Part shown: in pieces, positions 17,723-27,484 of the stretch
Position numbering within the stretch: the first letter of the stretch is position 1
Layout of the letters: each line of letters starts with the position of its first letter
DNA from: Promethearchaeota archaeon
GTDB taxonomy: Archaea > Asgardarchaeota > Lokiarchaeia > Sigyniarchaeales > SOKP01
Reading direction: 5' to 3'
Length of the DNA stretch: 64,000 bases
Assembly (NCBI GenBank): GCA_016840165.1
Contig: JAEOSU010000072.1
Span: 186,001-250,000, forward strand
Notes under the pieces: generated by a model
The model's database searches: none
What the model saw: only the letters and a program-made list of their open reading frames with translations
Told to the model about the DNA's origin: nothing
Made by a program: the position numbers and the translations under genes

Positions 17723-18280
17723 ATGGATACTACCATGCAAGCATTAAAGTCCTATATCTATAAGATTTGCGTTGTAGGAAATGGTGGAGTAGGAAAAACC
17801 TCAATGGTGCTACGTTATTGTGAAAATACGTTTAAAGAGAATTATATAATGACAATTGGGTCAAATTTCTCAACAAAAACTGTAAGTTTACCAGATTACC
17901 CCCAATTGCAAGTAAAACTTCAGATTTGGGATCTTGCGGGGCAGAAACATTTCAGCTTTGTACGACCTCCGTTTTATCGAGGTGCAACCGGAATAATATA
18001 TGTTTTTGATTTAACGCGAAGATCTTCTTTTGCCGATTTAAATGAATGGAAAACTGAAGTCCAGAAAGTTGTTGGACAAAAACCTGCTTTGTTAGTCGGG
18101 AATAAAATAGATATCGCAAGAGATGGAAAAAGAGAAGTCGCCTCTCAAGACGGAGAGTCCTTTAAAAATGAGATAAACGCAAAAAAATATTTTGAGACTA
18201 GTGCCAAGGAAGGAGATTCTGTCGAGCAAGTATTTAAACTGCTAACTTTAGAAATTTTAAGGAGTTCTGGAAAAATTTAG
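17723..18280 (+). CDS. Ras/Rab-like small GTPase
   Basis: 185 residues with a complete G domain: G1 GNGGVGKT (19-26), switch I Thr near 44, G3 WDLAGQ (69-74) with the catalytic Gln, G4 NKID (127-130) and G5 TSAKEG. The overall pattern (IWDLAGQ, FYRGATGIIYVFDLT) is Rab/Ras-like rather than MglA- or Era-like. The C-terminus ends SSGKI without a prenylation Cys or an amphipathic lipidation signal, so membrane attachment by prenylation is unlikely. Such GTPases are abundant in Asgard archaea and are among the best signs of the source. No GEF, GAP, longin or roadblock gene lies next to it. A T-rich/A-rich promoter region precedes the ATG. Confidence 0.93.
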   Translation: MDTTMQALKSYIYKICVVGNGGVGKTSMVLRYCENTFKENYIMTIGSNFSTKTVSLPDYPQLQVKLQIWDLAGQKHFSFVRPPFYRGATGIIYVFDLTRRSSFADLNEWKTEVQKVVGQKPALLVGNKIDIARDGKREVASQDGESFKNEINAKKYFETSAKEGDSVEQVFKLLTLEILRSSGKI

Positions 18281-18392
18281 GAATTAATTAGTTATAAACA
18301 TTAAATTCTTATTATGTAATTAATTGTTAAATATTAATTAGTTTGACACTGAAATTTTTATTAAATAATTTTAGAAGTTTGTGAAATAAATC

Positions 18393-19115
18393 ATGATTGG
18401 TGGCGGACAAGTTAAATATGACCGAGCACTTACAGTTTTCTCGCCCGAGGGCCGTCTATTTCAAGTGGAATATGCATTAGAGGCTGTCCGACGGGGCACA
18501 TTAGCTGTTGCCGTGAAATCAAAAGATAGTGTGGCGCTGGCAGCACAAATTAAAATTCCCTCAAAGTTAATGGATGCGGATGAAATTGATAAATTGTTTC
18601 AAGTAGACGAACATATTGGTGTTGCAATTTCTGGATTACATGCGGATTCTCGAATGCTCATAAATTATGCTCGTGTTCAAGCACAATCTTTTCGTTTAAC
18701 TTATGATGAACCAGTTAGATTGAATATGTTGGTTAAATCTATAGCCGATATCAAGCAACAGTATACTCAATTTGGAGGCATACGTCCATTTGGGTGTGCA
18801 CTCTTCTTTATAGCTATTGATCCCGCAGGAACTCAAATTTATACGACTTCTCCAAGTGGAATTTATCGTTCCTTTAAATGTTATGCGTTGGGTAGTGGTG
18901 AAGCCTCAGCACGAGAATATCTTAAAGAGCATTATAAAGAAGGTTTAAATTATGATGAAGTAATGAATTTAACGTTAACTGCTTTAAAGGAATCTATAGA
19001 CGAAGAAGCTACCAAAGAGAACATCCGCTTAGCTTACATCAAATCAGAAGATAATTTGTTTCATATGTGCACTAAAGATGAAGTTGAGCAGCATTTAGCT
19101 AAATTAGCAGAATAA
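18393..19115 (+). CDS. psmA: Proteasome alpha subunit
   Basis: 240 residues. The N-terminus has the alpha-subunit hallmark YDRALTVFSPEGRLFQVEYALEAV, the gate-forming YDR followed by the proteasome alpha signature helix. The rest follows the alpha-subunit fold: GGIRPFGCALFFIAID, GSGEASAREYL, and an acidic C-terminal helix ending EQHLAKLAE. It forms the outer heptameric rings of the 20S core and has no catalytic Thr, which is normal. The N-terminal extension MIGGGQVK is short. No beta subunit or PAN-type ATPase is present in the window. It is the next gene after the GTPase on the same strand with 112 bp between, probably a separate transcript. Confidence 0.96.
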   Translation: MIGGGQVKYDRALTVFSPEGRLFQVEYALEAVRRGTLAVAVKSKDSVALAAQIKIPSKLMDADEIDKLFQVDEHIGVAISGLHADSRMLINYARVQAQSFRLTYDEPVRLNMLVKSIADIKQQYTQFGGIRPFGCALFFIAIDPAGTQIYTTSPSGIYRSFKCYALGSGEASAREYLKEHYKEGLNYDEVMNLTLTALKESIDEEATKENIRLAYIKSEDNLFHMCTKDEVEQHLAKLAE

Positions 19116-19220
19116 TTGTTCTAGTTCTTACTATTTCTTTTTAATTAATCATTTTCTCTTGATTAGATTAGTTTATATAAGATACAACATCCTCTAACTC
19201 TATTTTCAAGTCCTCTATAG

Positions 19221-19257
19221 TTTTTTAAAAAGAAAAAAGAAAAAAAAGAAAAGAAAA
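19221..19257 (-). terminator. T-rich terminator for the UPF0182-like gene
   Basis: Directly after the minus-strand stop, the minus strand reads long T runs broken by single C, then A6. This is a typical archaeal pyrimidine-tract terminator. It lies in the gap between two convergent genes. Confidence 0.5.
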
Positions 19258-22200
19258 TTAGGTTAAAACTACTATAATCCCAATAGTTGATGTGTATAAG
19301 ACTAAGCCATCAACAATTAAGGTCCATTGATACCTTACTAAAATATCTCCGACAGAACAATTAAGTAATCCATTAAGCCCCAGAATCTCACCTGAATTTA
19401 AATTGATGGAATCAATAATAGTAAAATTGATACCAAAATATTGAACTGGTCCGACAAAGAAACTATAAGTGCTATTTGATGTAGAATATGCGGGTGGAAC
19501 TTGTATTGAGAAATCAACACCAGATACAGCCGTAATTAAAGTTAAATTGACTTGAATGTTTTGGATCGGAGAGGCAGAATAATTGGTATTAAAATTTTCT
19601 AATTCAATTCGGAAACTAGCGGGATCTGAGGGATAGGTCATTGATTCATCTATTTTAAAATCGAAGTTAAGCGGTAATAAGCTAACTGTTATAGTTAAAT
19701 TGTTTGAGTTCTTTGTACCATAATTATTTTTTGCAATTACATAGTATTCATAAATGCCACTTGTTAAATCATTGATTTGAAGATTTCTTTGGGTTGAAGG
19801 CAGATTTTCAGCAATAAGAGTGTTGTTTTGATATACTGAGTAACTATCAGCAAAGCTTGAAGTACTCCAATTAAGAAGAAAATTTCCATCAATATCTGGA
19901 GTACCAGCAGTTGAAATAAGGGTAAAAGCACCTGGAGGAAAGTTTTCCAAATCTGAATATGCATCAAATGCATCTTTACCATATCCTACTTCTCTAGTGA
20001 AAGCTTCAACAAATCCTGCTAATTGAAGTTCTTGCAATCCTTCTACATTGCTATAGGTAGGAATATAATAGTATATCGAACCTCCTAGGGGATATATTAA
20101 AGTATTTCCATTCCGCCGATTGATAACTGTAAAAAGTTCTTGACTAGCCTCTGAAGTATAGGTATCTCTAGCTGTTTTTGGTCCAATTAATTGTTCTGTT
20201 GATGTCCTGGTGCTATAAAATATTACTTCTCCAAAATGAGTACCATGGCGTACGAAATACATACCTGCCAAAGTTCTAGCTTCTAATCCTCGATATTCAA
20301 CTAAGTCTAATCCAACATATTCTATTCCTTCACCCAAATCGGTTTCAATATAGAATAGATCTCCTTCTTCTGGCCTTTCATGAAAATCATCACCCCTTCT
20401 CCAAGTTGTTGGATTATTTACATGGTAAATATAATTTGCTTCAAGCTGTTGCTCAAACAAGTCTTCTGGATACCTTAATTGTTCGCTAAGCCAAGCGGGG
20501 GCATCTTTCCAATCATACTTCTGGATATATACTTGCCAGAGAAGATATGTAGGATCATCAGTAGATGGATTAAGTGCGGGATTTTTATAAAATTCCATCT
20601 CACCGTTAGTTACATCGATGAGACAGATGCCAAGAAATCTAAGGATGGGAAACATGGCATACGATCCTATATTAAGCGAAGTATAAATTGAAACAGCATA
20701 ATACATTTTACCATTTAAACTGTCAAATACTAGGTAAGGGTCGTTATCAATTCTTAATCCAGGGAGTAGTATTGCCGAAACTCTTTCTTTTACATTACGA
20801 TTCAATAAATAATCATGCTCTCCTTGAAATACATAACCCCATAATCCAAATCCTGCTGTATACCAAAATGCTTCTATTCCAGTAAGCATTCCATCGGGTT
20901 CACCTGTATAATTATATTTATTATTAGGAATACCGGCACCCCATTCTGTATAAAGGAGGATATCATTATCGTAAGCACCTAGTCCTCCAAAGTCTCCTTG
21001 TTGCTCTAAAAATCTCTGACTTTCGGATTCTCCAAAGAATATTGGATAATCCTCTGCCACTCCAAAAATTTCTGAGACATTTACCAATTCTCCTGATGAG
21101 GAATTTAACGCCAAAAATCCCTCAACATGATCATATAGTTCAGTATTAGTAGCAACTGAGTCACCTTCAAATTGAGATATTCTTACTGTCTTAGGAGCAA
21201 CCCAGTATTCAGTTTCATTATAATAAACTATATCTGAATCAGCAAGCCCCTCAAAGGTTGTGCCTATTTTTGCTGCAATAAATTGAACCGCATAGTCTTG
21301 ATCATACTGGCGGATCTGGTTAAGAATATCATTATCAGATGTATTTGAAGCCAATTTTGATAAAGTAAAATTTTCAATTGGTCTATCTTCAAAAATATCC
21401 AATCCAGCACAATCTGAAGTCCATTGGACTTCTCTTTGAAATTTCTTGGCCCATTGCTGATCAAACCATATTTCTGTCCTATTTAGATTAATATAAGTAC
21501 CGATACTAATGAAGAGTGGTGTGATCACTAAGATAGTAAGAATTACTCCAATAATCCCTAACTTCTTATAGTTTTGCCGTGGAATCATAAACTTCGTCGA
21601 ATCGCGTTTGTAGATTATTTTACCAAAAATATATAAAAAGGTACCCACAACAAGTAAACCTATGAATCCAAAAATGAGAGCCCAACTCTGAGTGATATTA
21701 ATTCCATCTAAAGACATTGTTGGCAACGCAAAGAAACCAAGCCCGAGAAATAAACCAATGATGATGATGATATTAGCTAAAACGTAATAGTCATTCCTTC
21801 TTAAATAGATATTTCTTGTAATATTTAGAGCTGCTCGAAAAATAAGAATTGCAAGAATGAAATTAATTATAGGGATTATTAAGTTACCATAAATAAAGAT
21901 CGTAATATAATCATTGTTAGCAGGATTAAAGATAACATTAAACGCATCGGTTAGTATTGTTGGAGAGAGCTCTAATTCGCCATTTTCAAGTAGGTAAATA
22001 ATCCATGAGAACCCTTGATTATTAGAATCTAATAAAAATCCAAATAGGTAGAATATAACAAATCCGATAGTCCACCAAAATATTGCAGACTTCAGATATG
22101 AGGGTTTCCCAAAACGAAGTTTTGTACCAATAATGCTTAATAAATTTTTATCAGGTGGTAGACACATAACTGTGCTTCCTATTAGCGCTCCAATCAATGC

Positions 22201-22458
22201 GGTCTTGTTAAAGAAAAATCTTGTTGACCAAAAGTTCAGAAGATAAATATCTATAAAATCGGAATTCGCCTTATTTTGATACAATTGTATTTGTAGGTTA
22301 ATTGGGGCAAACCAAGAAGGGATTAACCATAAAAAAATAAGTAAAAGTGCAATAGCAATAATAGGTATGGAATATATAAGGTATTTTCGTAGATGAGATT
22401 TCTTTTTCAATGGTTTATACTTAAATCTTCCGTCATTTTCAATATTCGTATTTACCAT
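19258..22458 (-). CDS. UPF0182-like membrane protein with C-terminal fibronectin-like domain
   Basis: 1066 residues. The first about 320 contain roughly seven membrane helices with basic loops. The large remaining part is predicted to be outside the cell and carries UPF0182-type segments such as LRYPEDLFEQQ, YHVNNPTTWRRGDD and LARTLAGMYFVRHG-like strands. Near 855-925 a beta-rich module (NWSTSSFADSYSVY, NLQINDLTSGIYEYYVIAKN) looks like a fibronectin type III domain. The last about 138 residues form another beta-rich domain with many Asn-x-Ser/Thr sites, ending in a hydrophobic strand. UPF0182 members are widespread in actinobacteria and some archaea, with unclear function; the fibronectin tail is not something I associate with the family. 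It points to a surface-exposed role. Confidence 0.8.
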   Translation of the reverse strand: MVNTNIENDGRFKYKPLKKKSHLRKYLIYSIPIIAIALLLIFLWLIPSWFAPINLQIQLYQNKANSDFIDIYLLNFWSTRFFFNKTALIGALIGSTVMCLPPDKNLLSIIGTKLRFGKPSYLKSAIFWWTIGFVIFYLFGFLLDSNNQGFSWIIYLLENGELELSPTILTDAFNVIFNPANNDYITIFIYGNLIIPIINFILAILIFRAALNITRNIYLRRNDYYVLANIIIIIGLFLGLGFFALPTMSLDGINITQSWALIFGFIGLLVVGTFLYIFGKIIYKRDSTKFMIPRQNYKKLGIIGVILTILVITPLFISIGTYINLNRTEIWFDQQWAKKFQREVQWTSDCAGLDIFEDRPIENFTLSKLASNTSDNDILNQIRQYDQDYAVQFIAAKIGTTFEGLADSDIVYYNETEYWVAPKTVRISQFEGDSVATNTELYDHVEGFLALNSSSGELVNVSEIFGVAEDYPIFFGESESQRFLEQQGDFGGLGAYDNDILLYTEWGAGIPNNKYNYTGEPDGMLTGIEAFWYTAGFGLWGYVFQGEHDYLLNRNVKERVSAILLPGLRIDNDPYLVFDSLNGKMYYAVSIYTSLNIGSYAMFPILRFLGICLIDVTNGEMEFYKNPALNPSTDDPTYLLWQVYIQKYDWKDAPAWLSEQLRYPEDLFEQQLEANYIYHVNNPTTWRRGDDFHERPEEGDLFYIETDLGEGIEYVGLDLVEYRGLEARTLAGMYFVRHGTHFGEVIFYSTRTSTEQLIGPKTARDTYTSEASQELFTVINRRNGNTLIYPLGGSIYYYIPTYSNVEGLQELQLAGFVEAFTREVGYGKDAFDAYSDLENFPPGAFTLISTAGTPDIDGNFLLNWSTSSFADSYSVYQNNTLIAENLPSTQRNLQINDLTSGIYEYYVIAKNNYGTKNSNNLTITVSLLPLNFDFKIDESMTYPSDPASFRIELENFNTNYSASPIQNIQVNLTLITAVSGVDFSIQVPPAYSTSNSTYSFFVGPVQYFGINFTIIDSINLNSGEILGLNGLLNCSVGDILVRYQWTLIVDGLVLYTSTIGIIVVLT

Positions 22459-22600
22459 AGAATTTCAGTTTTTTTATAATTAAAATTAAAAATCTTGACT
22501 AACATTAGATTCTATAATAGTGTTAAATTATAAAATGCTTTAATATAAGAAATAACTACCCTTATTAAGGATTTTTCTTATAATATTAACGTGAGTGATT

Positions 22601-22993
22601 ATGGCTAAAAAAAAGAAAATCAGGGAGGAATTTGATACTATTTTTAAAAGCGGAAATGAAAAGGCCATAAAGAAGATGTTAGATAAATATCCATGGTTAT
22701 TGTCTGAAGTATCGAGTGAAATGGAAAAAGATATGGGAGATCAACAGCAAGTTATCGCTGCATTAGGCGTCATGGAGGACGAGCTGGGAGGTGCAGTACC
22801 AGTTGATGAAATCGTATTTAGTTTAAAGTTAGATTTTAATATTCGGCTAAATGATGAGGAAGTGTTAGAAATTTTAAAGAATGTTGAAGAATTAGGGCTA
22901 GTAAAGCGCGATACTGATGGGTGGATACTAACTCGAGAAGGAGGAAGGATCTGTGATGAGTTTTTAAACAAGAATCTAAAAAATAATATTTAA
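22601..22993 (+). CDS. Small protein with a winged-helix-like C-terminus
   Basis: 130 residues from ATG 22601; a GTG two codons earlier is also possible. The N-terminal about 50 residues are Lys/Glu-rich helices (KKKKIREEFDTIFKSGNEKAIK). The C-terminal half (VPVDEIVFSLKL through GWILTREGGRICDEFL) has the helix-turn-helix plus wing pattern of a winged-helix domain, ending in a strand-turn-strand GLVKRDTDGWILT. It may bind DNA or act as a protein-protein adaptor. It is followed after 146 bp by the large repeat protein in the same orientation. I do not recognise a named family. Confidence 0.65.
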   Translation: MAKKKKIREEFDTIFKSGNEKAIKKMLDKYPWLLSEVSSEMEKDMGDQQQVIAALGVMEDELGGAVPVDEIVFSLKLDFNIRLNDEEVLEILKNVEELGLVKRDTDGWILTREGGRICDEFLNKNLKNNI

Positions 22994-23139
22994 ATATCTA
23001 CACTAAAACTGGTTTTCAGTTTTTTAACTAGCGTATAATGGATTTAATTTAACTAAAATTATTATACTAATAAATTTATCAAATTATTGGGGCTCTAGTT
23101 TTTTTGAATTTTAAAGCTTTTTGATAAATGGTGTAAAAA

Positions 23140-26100
23140 ATGGAGGAAAAAAATAACAAAAAAGAAGATAATGATGGGCCAGATATAACAAAAGATGCTT
23201 TTTTTTCCGATATGGAGGATATGGAGGAAGAGATCGCTTCTGAAGCATTGAGTATCGTAGAACACGCTTTGTCTCTCATTCAATCAAACTTTTTTGATGA
23301 TGCAATAGAAATAATGCGTCAAGCAATCGGATTATATGAACAAATCGATAGAGAAGCTGAAATTAACGCTTTGAAAAAAAAGATAGCCGATATCTATATA
23401 ATGAAAGAACAAACATTTAAAAAAGAGGAGAGTAAAGAAATTCTTGATATGTCTACAGAAAGTATGAAGGTCATATCACCTAAAGATTCAGCTGAACTTT
23501 ACGCTAATATATTAAAGTTAATAGAAAACGCCAAACGATTGATTAGTTCTAACCAATTTGATAAAGCTTTAGATAATTTTGATGAAGCGATATTAATTTC
23601 ACAGCAGTTAAATGATGAGCCCAAAGTTGAGGAGATAAATAAATATATTGAGGATTGCTACAATAAAAAAGCGCAATTTCTACGCGAAAAAAGAAAAAAA
23701 GAGGAAGTTAAGGTTGAAAGGCAACTTACACCAGAAGAACTGAAAGCTAAAAAACTTAGAGAATTTGAGGAGGCAAAAGAACGGGAAGAAGGGATTTCCA
23801 ATGAAGCATTTGATAAGATAGGAAAAGCCTCAGATTTTGCTAAAATTCATCAATATGACGAGGCTATAGCACTATATCTTGAAGGAATTTCACTTTTTGA
23901 CCAAATCGGTTGGAATAATGAAAGTAAAAAAATCCGGGATACAATTTCATATATAGAAAAGCAAAAAGAAAAGCATATTCAAGAAATTGAGAGAGTAAAA
24001 GCTCAAGAAAAACAGAGAGAAATTTTAGAACAGCAAAAAGCAAAAGAGTTTGTGGAGTTAACAGAAAATAAGGAAGAGAGAATTACAAAAACCAAAGCGG
24101 AAAAGATTGCTCGAATAGAGGCCAAAAGACAGGAAGAACTTCTTTTTCAAAATAATATATCTGGAATGATCGATGAGGCAGAGAAATTAGCAAGACAATA
24201 TGATATTGACATGAAAAAAGCGATTAAGAAAGGAGAATTAATTGAAGAGTGCATTTATCCAGAAGTAATTGAAATTTACGAGGAAGTAAGAAACAGAGTA
24301 AATGAAAAAGGGTGGAAGGATCAAGTAGCAATCTATAGCACTCAAATTGAAAAGTATAAAGAACTATTAGAGAGAGACAATAAAATTAGAGAAATTGAAC
24401 AAGAAAAAGCAAGAAAACAAAAAGAATTTGAAGATTTACTTAGAGTTCAAAAACCTGACGTATTTAATGCTTCGCAAGCAACTCAGATTCCAGAAGTCAA
24501 GAAAGAATGGAGTGAACAGGGAGCTCAAATCAAGGAACAAATTGAATTCTTGGCCAATAAAGCAGAGCGAATGGCACGTGAATATGAATCACAATTTAAG
24601 AAAGCAATTAAAGAAGGTGATCTAACTCTTGAATCAAAATATCCAAACATTATTAATATCTATTCAAAAATTATAGCTATGGCACATGAAAAGGGATTGA
24701 GCGAAGAAGTTGCGATATATAACACTCATATAACAAAATATAGAGATTTATTAGAGAGAGAAAATAAGTTAAAAGAGATCGAGAAGAGGAAATTAGAGGA
24801 AAAAAAAATATTTGAAGATTTTCAAAAGATTAAAAAGATTGATGAGACTGAAACAGAAGTTAGAGAAAAAGTTTACCAAGCTCAGGCTAAGGCTGAAAAG
24901 GAAGAAGGGGAAATACAATTAGAGCATGAAATTGATGATTTAGTTAGTAAAGCGGAAAGAATGGCCCGTGAATATGAAGTTGGAATAAAAAAAGGAAATT
25001 TCGATTTAGAATGTCCTTATCAGCAAATCATAGAGATTTATGACGAAATCAGAAGCAAGGTTTATGCAAGTGGTTGGCAAGGAGAAGCAGAGGTATATAA
25101 GAATCAAATTAAGATATATCAAGAAAAGTTACAGAATGATATTAAATTACGTGAATTAGAAGAAGAAAAACATAAGAAGCAGTTATTATATGAGGAAGCA
25201 ATGAAGGCATCCCAGAAAGACGAATCAGGAAAATATATTGCATTAAAAATGAAAGAAGAAGAGCAAGATCAAACAGATATAATTTTCAATCAGGCTATGG
25301 ATTTGATAAATAAAACTGAAAATGAGGTAAAAAGTTATGAATTAAGCTTGAAAAAGGAAATTCTAACCATTAGTAGTCCCTATGAGAAAGCAATCAAAAA
25401 TTACGAAAATGCTAGAAAATTGCTACTTCAAATCGGATGGAAGGATGAAGCTCTAAAATTAAACGATACTATCAGTTTATATAAACAAAAGAAAGCCCGA
25501 GACGACAATTTGAGAAAAATAGAGACGGAAAAATTAAAAAAGGAGACCGTAAAAGTTCAAAAACTCAGAGAAACCGTAAAGAAGGAAATTTTTATCGAGG
25601 AAGAAAAACGAATTGAACTTCAAAAATTAAAACAGGAAAAGTCAAAAGAAGCAGATTTTGTTTTTGAATTAATTAATAGGGCAGAAAAAATGGCACAGGA
25701 ATACGAAATAAAGAAAAAAGATGATATTTTGAGCATTAAATCACCTTATCAAGAAATTATCAATACATATAAAGTTGCGCAGGAAAAATTTAAAGAGATT
25801 GGATGGACAGAACAAGCATCTCAGTTAGTAAATACTATTAACTACTATATGCAAAAAATGGATGCCGATGAAAGGTTAAGATACTTAGAGCATAAAAGAA
25901 TCAGAGAAGAAGAAGCAGAAATGAAAAAGATGAAGATTGAATCAAAATTAGCAAAGGAAGCTGAGGAGGATTTAAAAAAGCAAAAAGTAAAAGCTCTTGA
26001 AATAAAAAGGATACAACAGTTGGAATATGAAGCCAAAAAAGATCAAGCATTTACCTTTATGGATCTTGCAAAAAAAGAATTAACACAAAACCATTTTGAT

Positions 26101-27228
26101 AAAGCAATAAATTTTTACAAAGAGAGTGAAAAAATCTTTGCAGAAATCAATTGGTTAGAAGGAATAAAGATGATAAATGAATCTATAGAGATTATAAAAA
26201 GAAAAAGGGAGAAATATGAGCAAGAACAAAGATATCTTATAGAACGGGAAGAAGAAAGAAAAAAATTAGAATCAGAAATCAAACAACAAATATCTAAAGC
26301 TCAAGATCTTAAAAAAATGCAAGAAGAACAACGAAGGCAAGAATTCTTAGAGCTTCAGAAAGAAAAGGAACGAGAAAAGCAAATAGCAGATCAAGCATAC
26401 AAATTGCTCGAAGAGGGCACTAAATTGAAAAATAAGAAAAAATTTGAAGAAGCTTATGAAAAGTATATCATGGGAAGAGATCTCTTTAATAAACTTGATT
26501 GGCAACATGAAGTAAGTCGTATTAATAATGATTTACTTTTCATACTTAAAAAAGAAATGAAACAAGCTGAAAAGATTAAAAAAAATCAGGAAAAAAAGGA
26601 AGAAGAACAAAAAGAATTAGAAGTACTATTGAAAGAAGCAGACTTAAAGCAGCAGGAATTAGAACGAATTAAGAAAGAAGAGAAAAGAAAACAACGTGGA
26701 AAAATAATTGAAGAGGAGATGGAAGATGCAAATTTTATAATAAAGGACCTTAAATATAATGAGGCAATCTTAAAATTCAAACGTGTGATAAGAAAATTAG
26801 AAAAAATGGGAAATGAAAAATTGATCAAACAGATAAAAAACAAAATAGATATCTTAGAAAATGCGAGTCAAATTCCTCTTATAGCGATTGAAGATATTGA
26901 AAAAAGTGAGTATCGCAACCAATATAAATTTGCATTTAGAGCATTAGATAAAGCTCAACTATCAATTTCAAAAAACTTGTTTATGAGAGCAATTTCAGAA
27001 TTAAGTGAAGCCATCTATAATTTAGAAGAAACGAAACTTGGAGATAAATATATTCCATTACTTGAAGAAAAAATCAATATATATAAAAAAGAACTGGGAA
27101 TAGAAGAGAGTATTAAGCCAGAAAAGAAAGAACCTGTAGTCAAAACAAGTGAAGATGATTTGAGGGCAAAGATCGCCGCACGAAGAGCAGAGAGACGAAA
27201 AAAAATCAGAGAGTTGATGGAAGAATAA
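23140..27228 (+). CDS. 1362-residue TPR-like/coiled-coil repeat protein
   Basis: A very charged (Lys/Glu/Gln) all-helical protein without signal peptide or membrane helix. It contains about twelve helical-hairpin repeats of about 50-80 residues separated by long KE-rich coiled coils. Three TPR-like units lie near the N-terminus (for example FFDDAIEIMRQAIGLYEQI). Five longer units share AEKMAREYE...YxxIIxIYxxI...GWxxxAxxYxxxIxxY. Four more TPR-like units follow (FDKAINFYKESEKIFAEI and similar). The recurring QIGW/EIGW/EKGW turn is shared by most units. It ends in a basic helix (RAERRKKIRELMEE). It is probably a scaffold or cytoskeleton-like adaptor, by inference from architecture. Homologous repeats expanded inside the gene. 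ATG at 23140 follows a purine-rich stretch. Confidence 0.85.
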   Translation: MEEKNNKKEDNDGPDITKDAFFSDMEDMEEEIASEALSIVEHALSLIQSNFFDDAIEIMRQAIGLYEQIDREAEINALKKKIADIYIMKEQTFKKEESKEILDMSTESMKVISPKDSAELYANILKLIENAKRLISSNQFDKALDNFDEAILISQQLNDEPKVEEINKYIEDCYNKKAQFLREKRKKEEVKVERQLTPEELKAKKLREFEEAKEREEGISNEAFDKIGKASDFAKIHQYDEAIALYLEGISLFDQIGWNNESKKIRDTISYIEKQKEKHIQEIERVKAQEKQREILEQQKAKEFVELTENKEERITKTKAEKIARIEAKRQEELLFQNNISGMIDEAEKLARQYDIDMKKAIKKGELIEECIYPEVIEIYEEVRNRVNEKGWKDQVAIYSTQIEKYKELLERDNKIREIEQEKARKQKEFEDLLRVQKPDVFNASQATQIPEVKKEWSEQGAQIKEQIEFLANKAERMAREYESQFKKAIKEGDLTLESKYPNIINIYSKIIAMAHEKGLSEEVAIYNTHITKYRDLLERENKLKEIEKRKLEEKKIFEDFQKIKKIDETETEVREKVYQAQAKAEKEEGEIQLEHEIDDLVSKAERMAREYEVGIKKGNFDLECPYQQIIEIYDEIRSKVYASGWQGEAEVYKNQIKIYQEKLQNDIKLRELEEEKHKKQLLYEEAMKASQKDESGKYIALKMKEEEQDQTDIIFNQAMDLINKTENEVKSYELSLKKEILTISSPYEKAIKNYENARKLLLQIGWKDEALKLNDTISLYKQKKARDDNLRKIETEKLKKETVKVQKLRETVKKEIFIEEEKRIELQKLKQEKSKEADFVFELINRAEKMAQEYEIKKKDDILSIKSPYQEIINTYKVAQEKFKEIGWTEQASQLVNTINYYMQKMDADERLRYLEHKRIREEEAEMKKMKIESKLAKEAEEDLKKQKVKALEIKRIQQLEYEAKKDQAFTFMDLAKKELTQNHFDKAINFYKESEKIFAEINWLEGIKMINESIEIIKRKREKYEQEQRYLIEREEERKKLESEIKQQISKAQDLKKMQEEQRRQEFLELQKEKEREKQIADQAYKLLEEGTKLKNKKKFEEAYEKYIMGRDLFNKLDWQHEVSRINNDLLFILKKEMKQAEKIKKNQEKKEEEQKELEVLLKEADLKQQELERIKKEEKRKQRGKIIEEEMEDANFIIKDLKYNEAILKFKRVIRKLEKMGNEKLIKQIKNKIDILENASQIPLIAIEDIEKSEYRNQYKFAFRALDKAQLSISKNLFMRAISELSEAIYNLEETKLGDKYIPLLEEKINIYKKELGIEESIKPEKKEPVVKTSEDDLRAKIAARRAERRKKIRELMEE

Positions 27229-27268
27229 ACTTTTTTTAATTATAAAATAAAAAATAGAAAAGTAAGAT

Positions 27269-27484
27269 TTATATTAATTCTTCAATTTCTTTTACAATTT
27301 CTGACTCTATAATACTTGGATTTATATTCCTTTTAACTGATTCTTCAATTAGATATTCGGTTTTAATAAGATCTCTAATCCCTACTCTAATGGCTTCGCT
27401 ACGATTTGGAAATTTCTCTTCCGCAACTAACATTTCTAAAACTTTTAAATAAGATTCTGGTAAATTAACAGAAATTAGTTTCAT
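27269..27484 (-). CDS. Ribbon-helix-helix transcriptional regulator (CopG/NikR N-domain type)
   Basis: 71 residues. The first strand and helix read MKLISVNLPESYLKVLEMLV and then FPNRSEAIRVGIRDLI, a typical ribbon-helix-helix: a short beta strand that contacts DNA, then SEAIRxGIRxxI. The rest is an acidic helix. It lacks the NikR metal-binding domain. It is divergently oriented from the small gene at 27788, with 303 bp of very AT-rich spacer holding several TATA-like repeats, so autoregulation or control of that gene is plausible but unproved. Confidence 0.8.
   Translation of the reverse strand: MKLISVNLPESYLKVLEMLVAEEKFPNRSEAIRVGIRDLIKTEYLIEESVKRNINPSIIESEIVKEIEELI

Noticed and set aside
19764..21464. 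Short alternative minus-strand frames within the UPF0182-like gene
   Set aside because: They lie out of frame within a long intact gene, and a frameshift is not needed because the 1066-residue frame is continuous.
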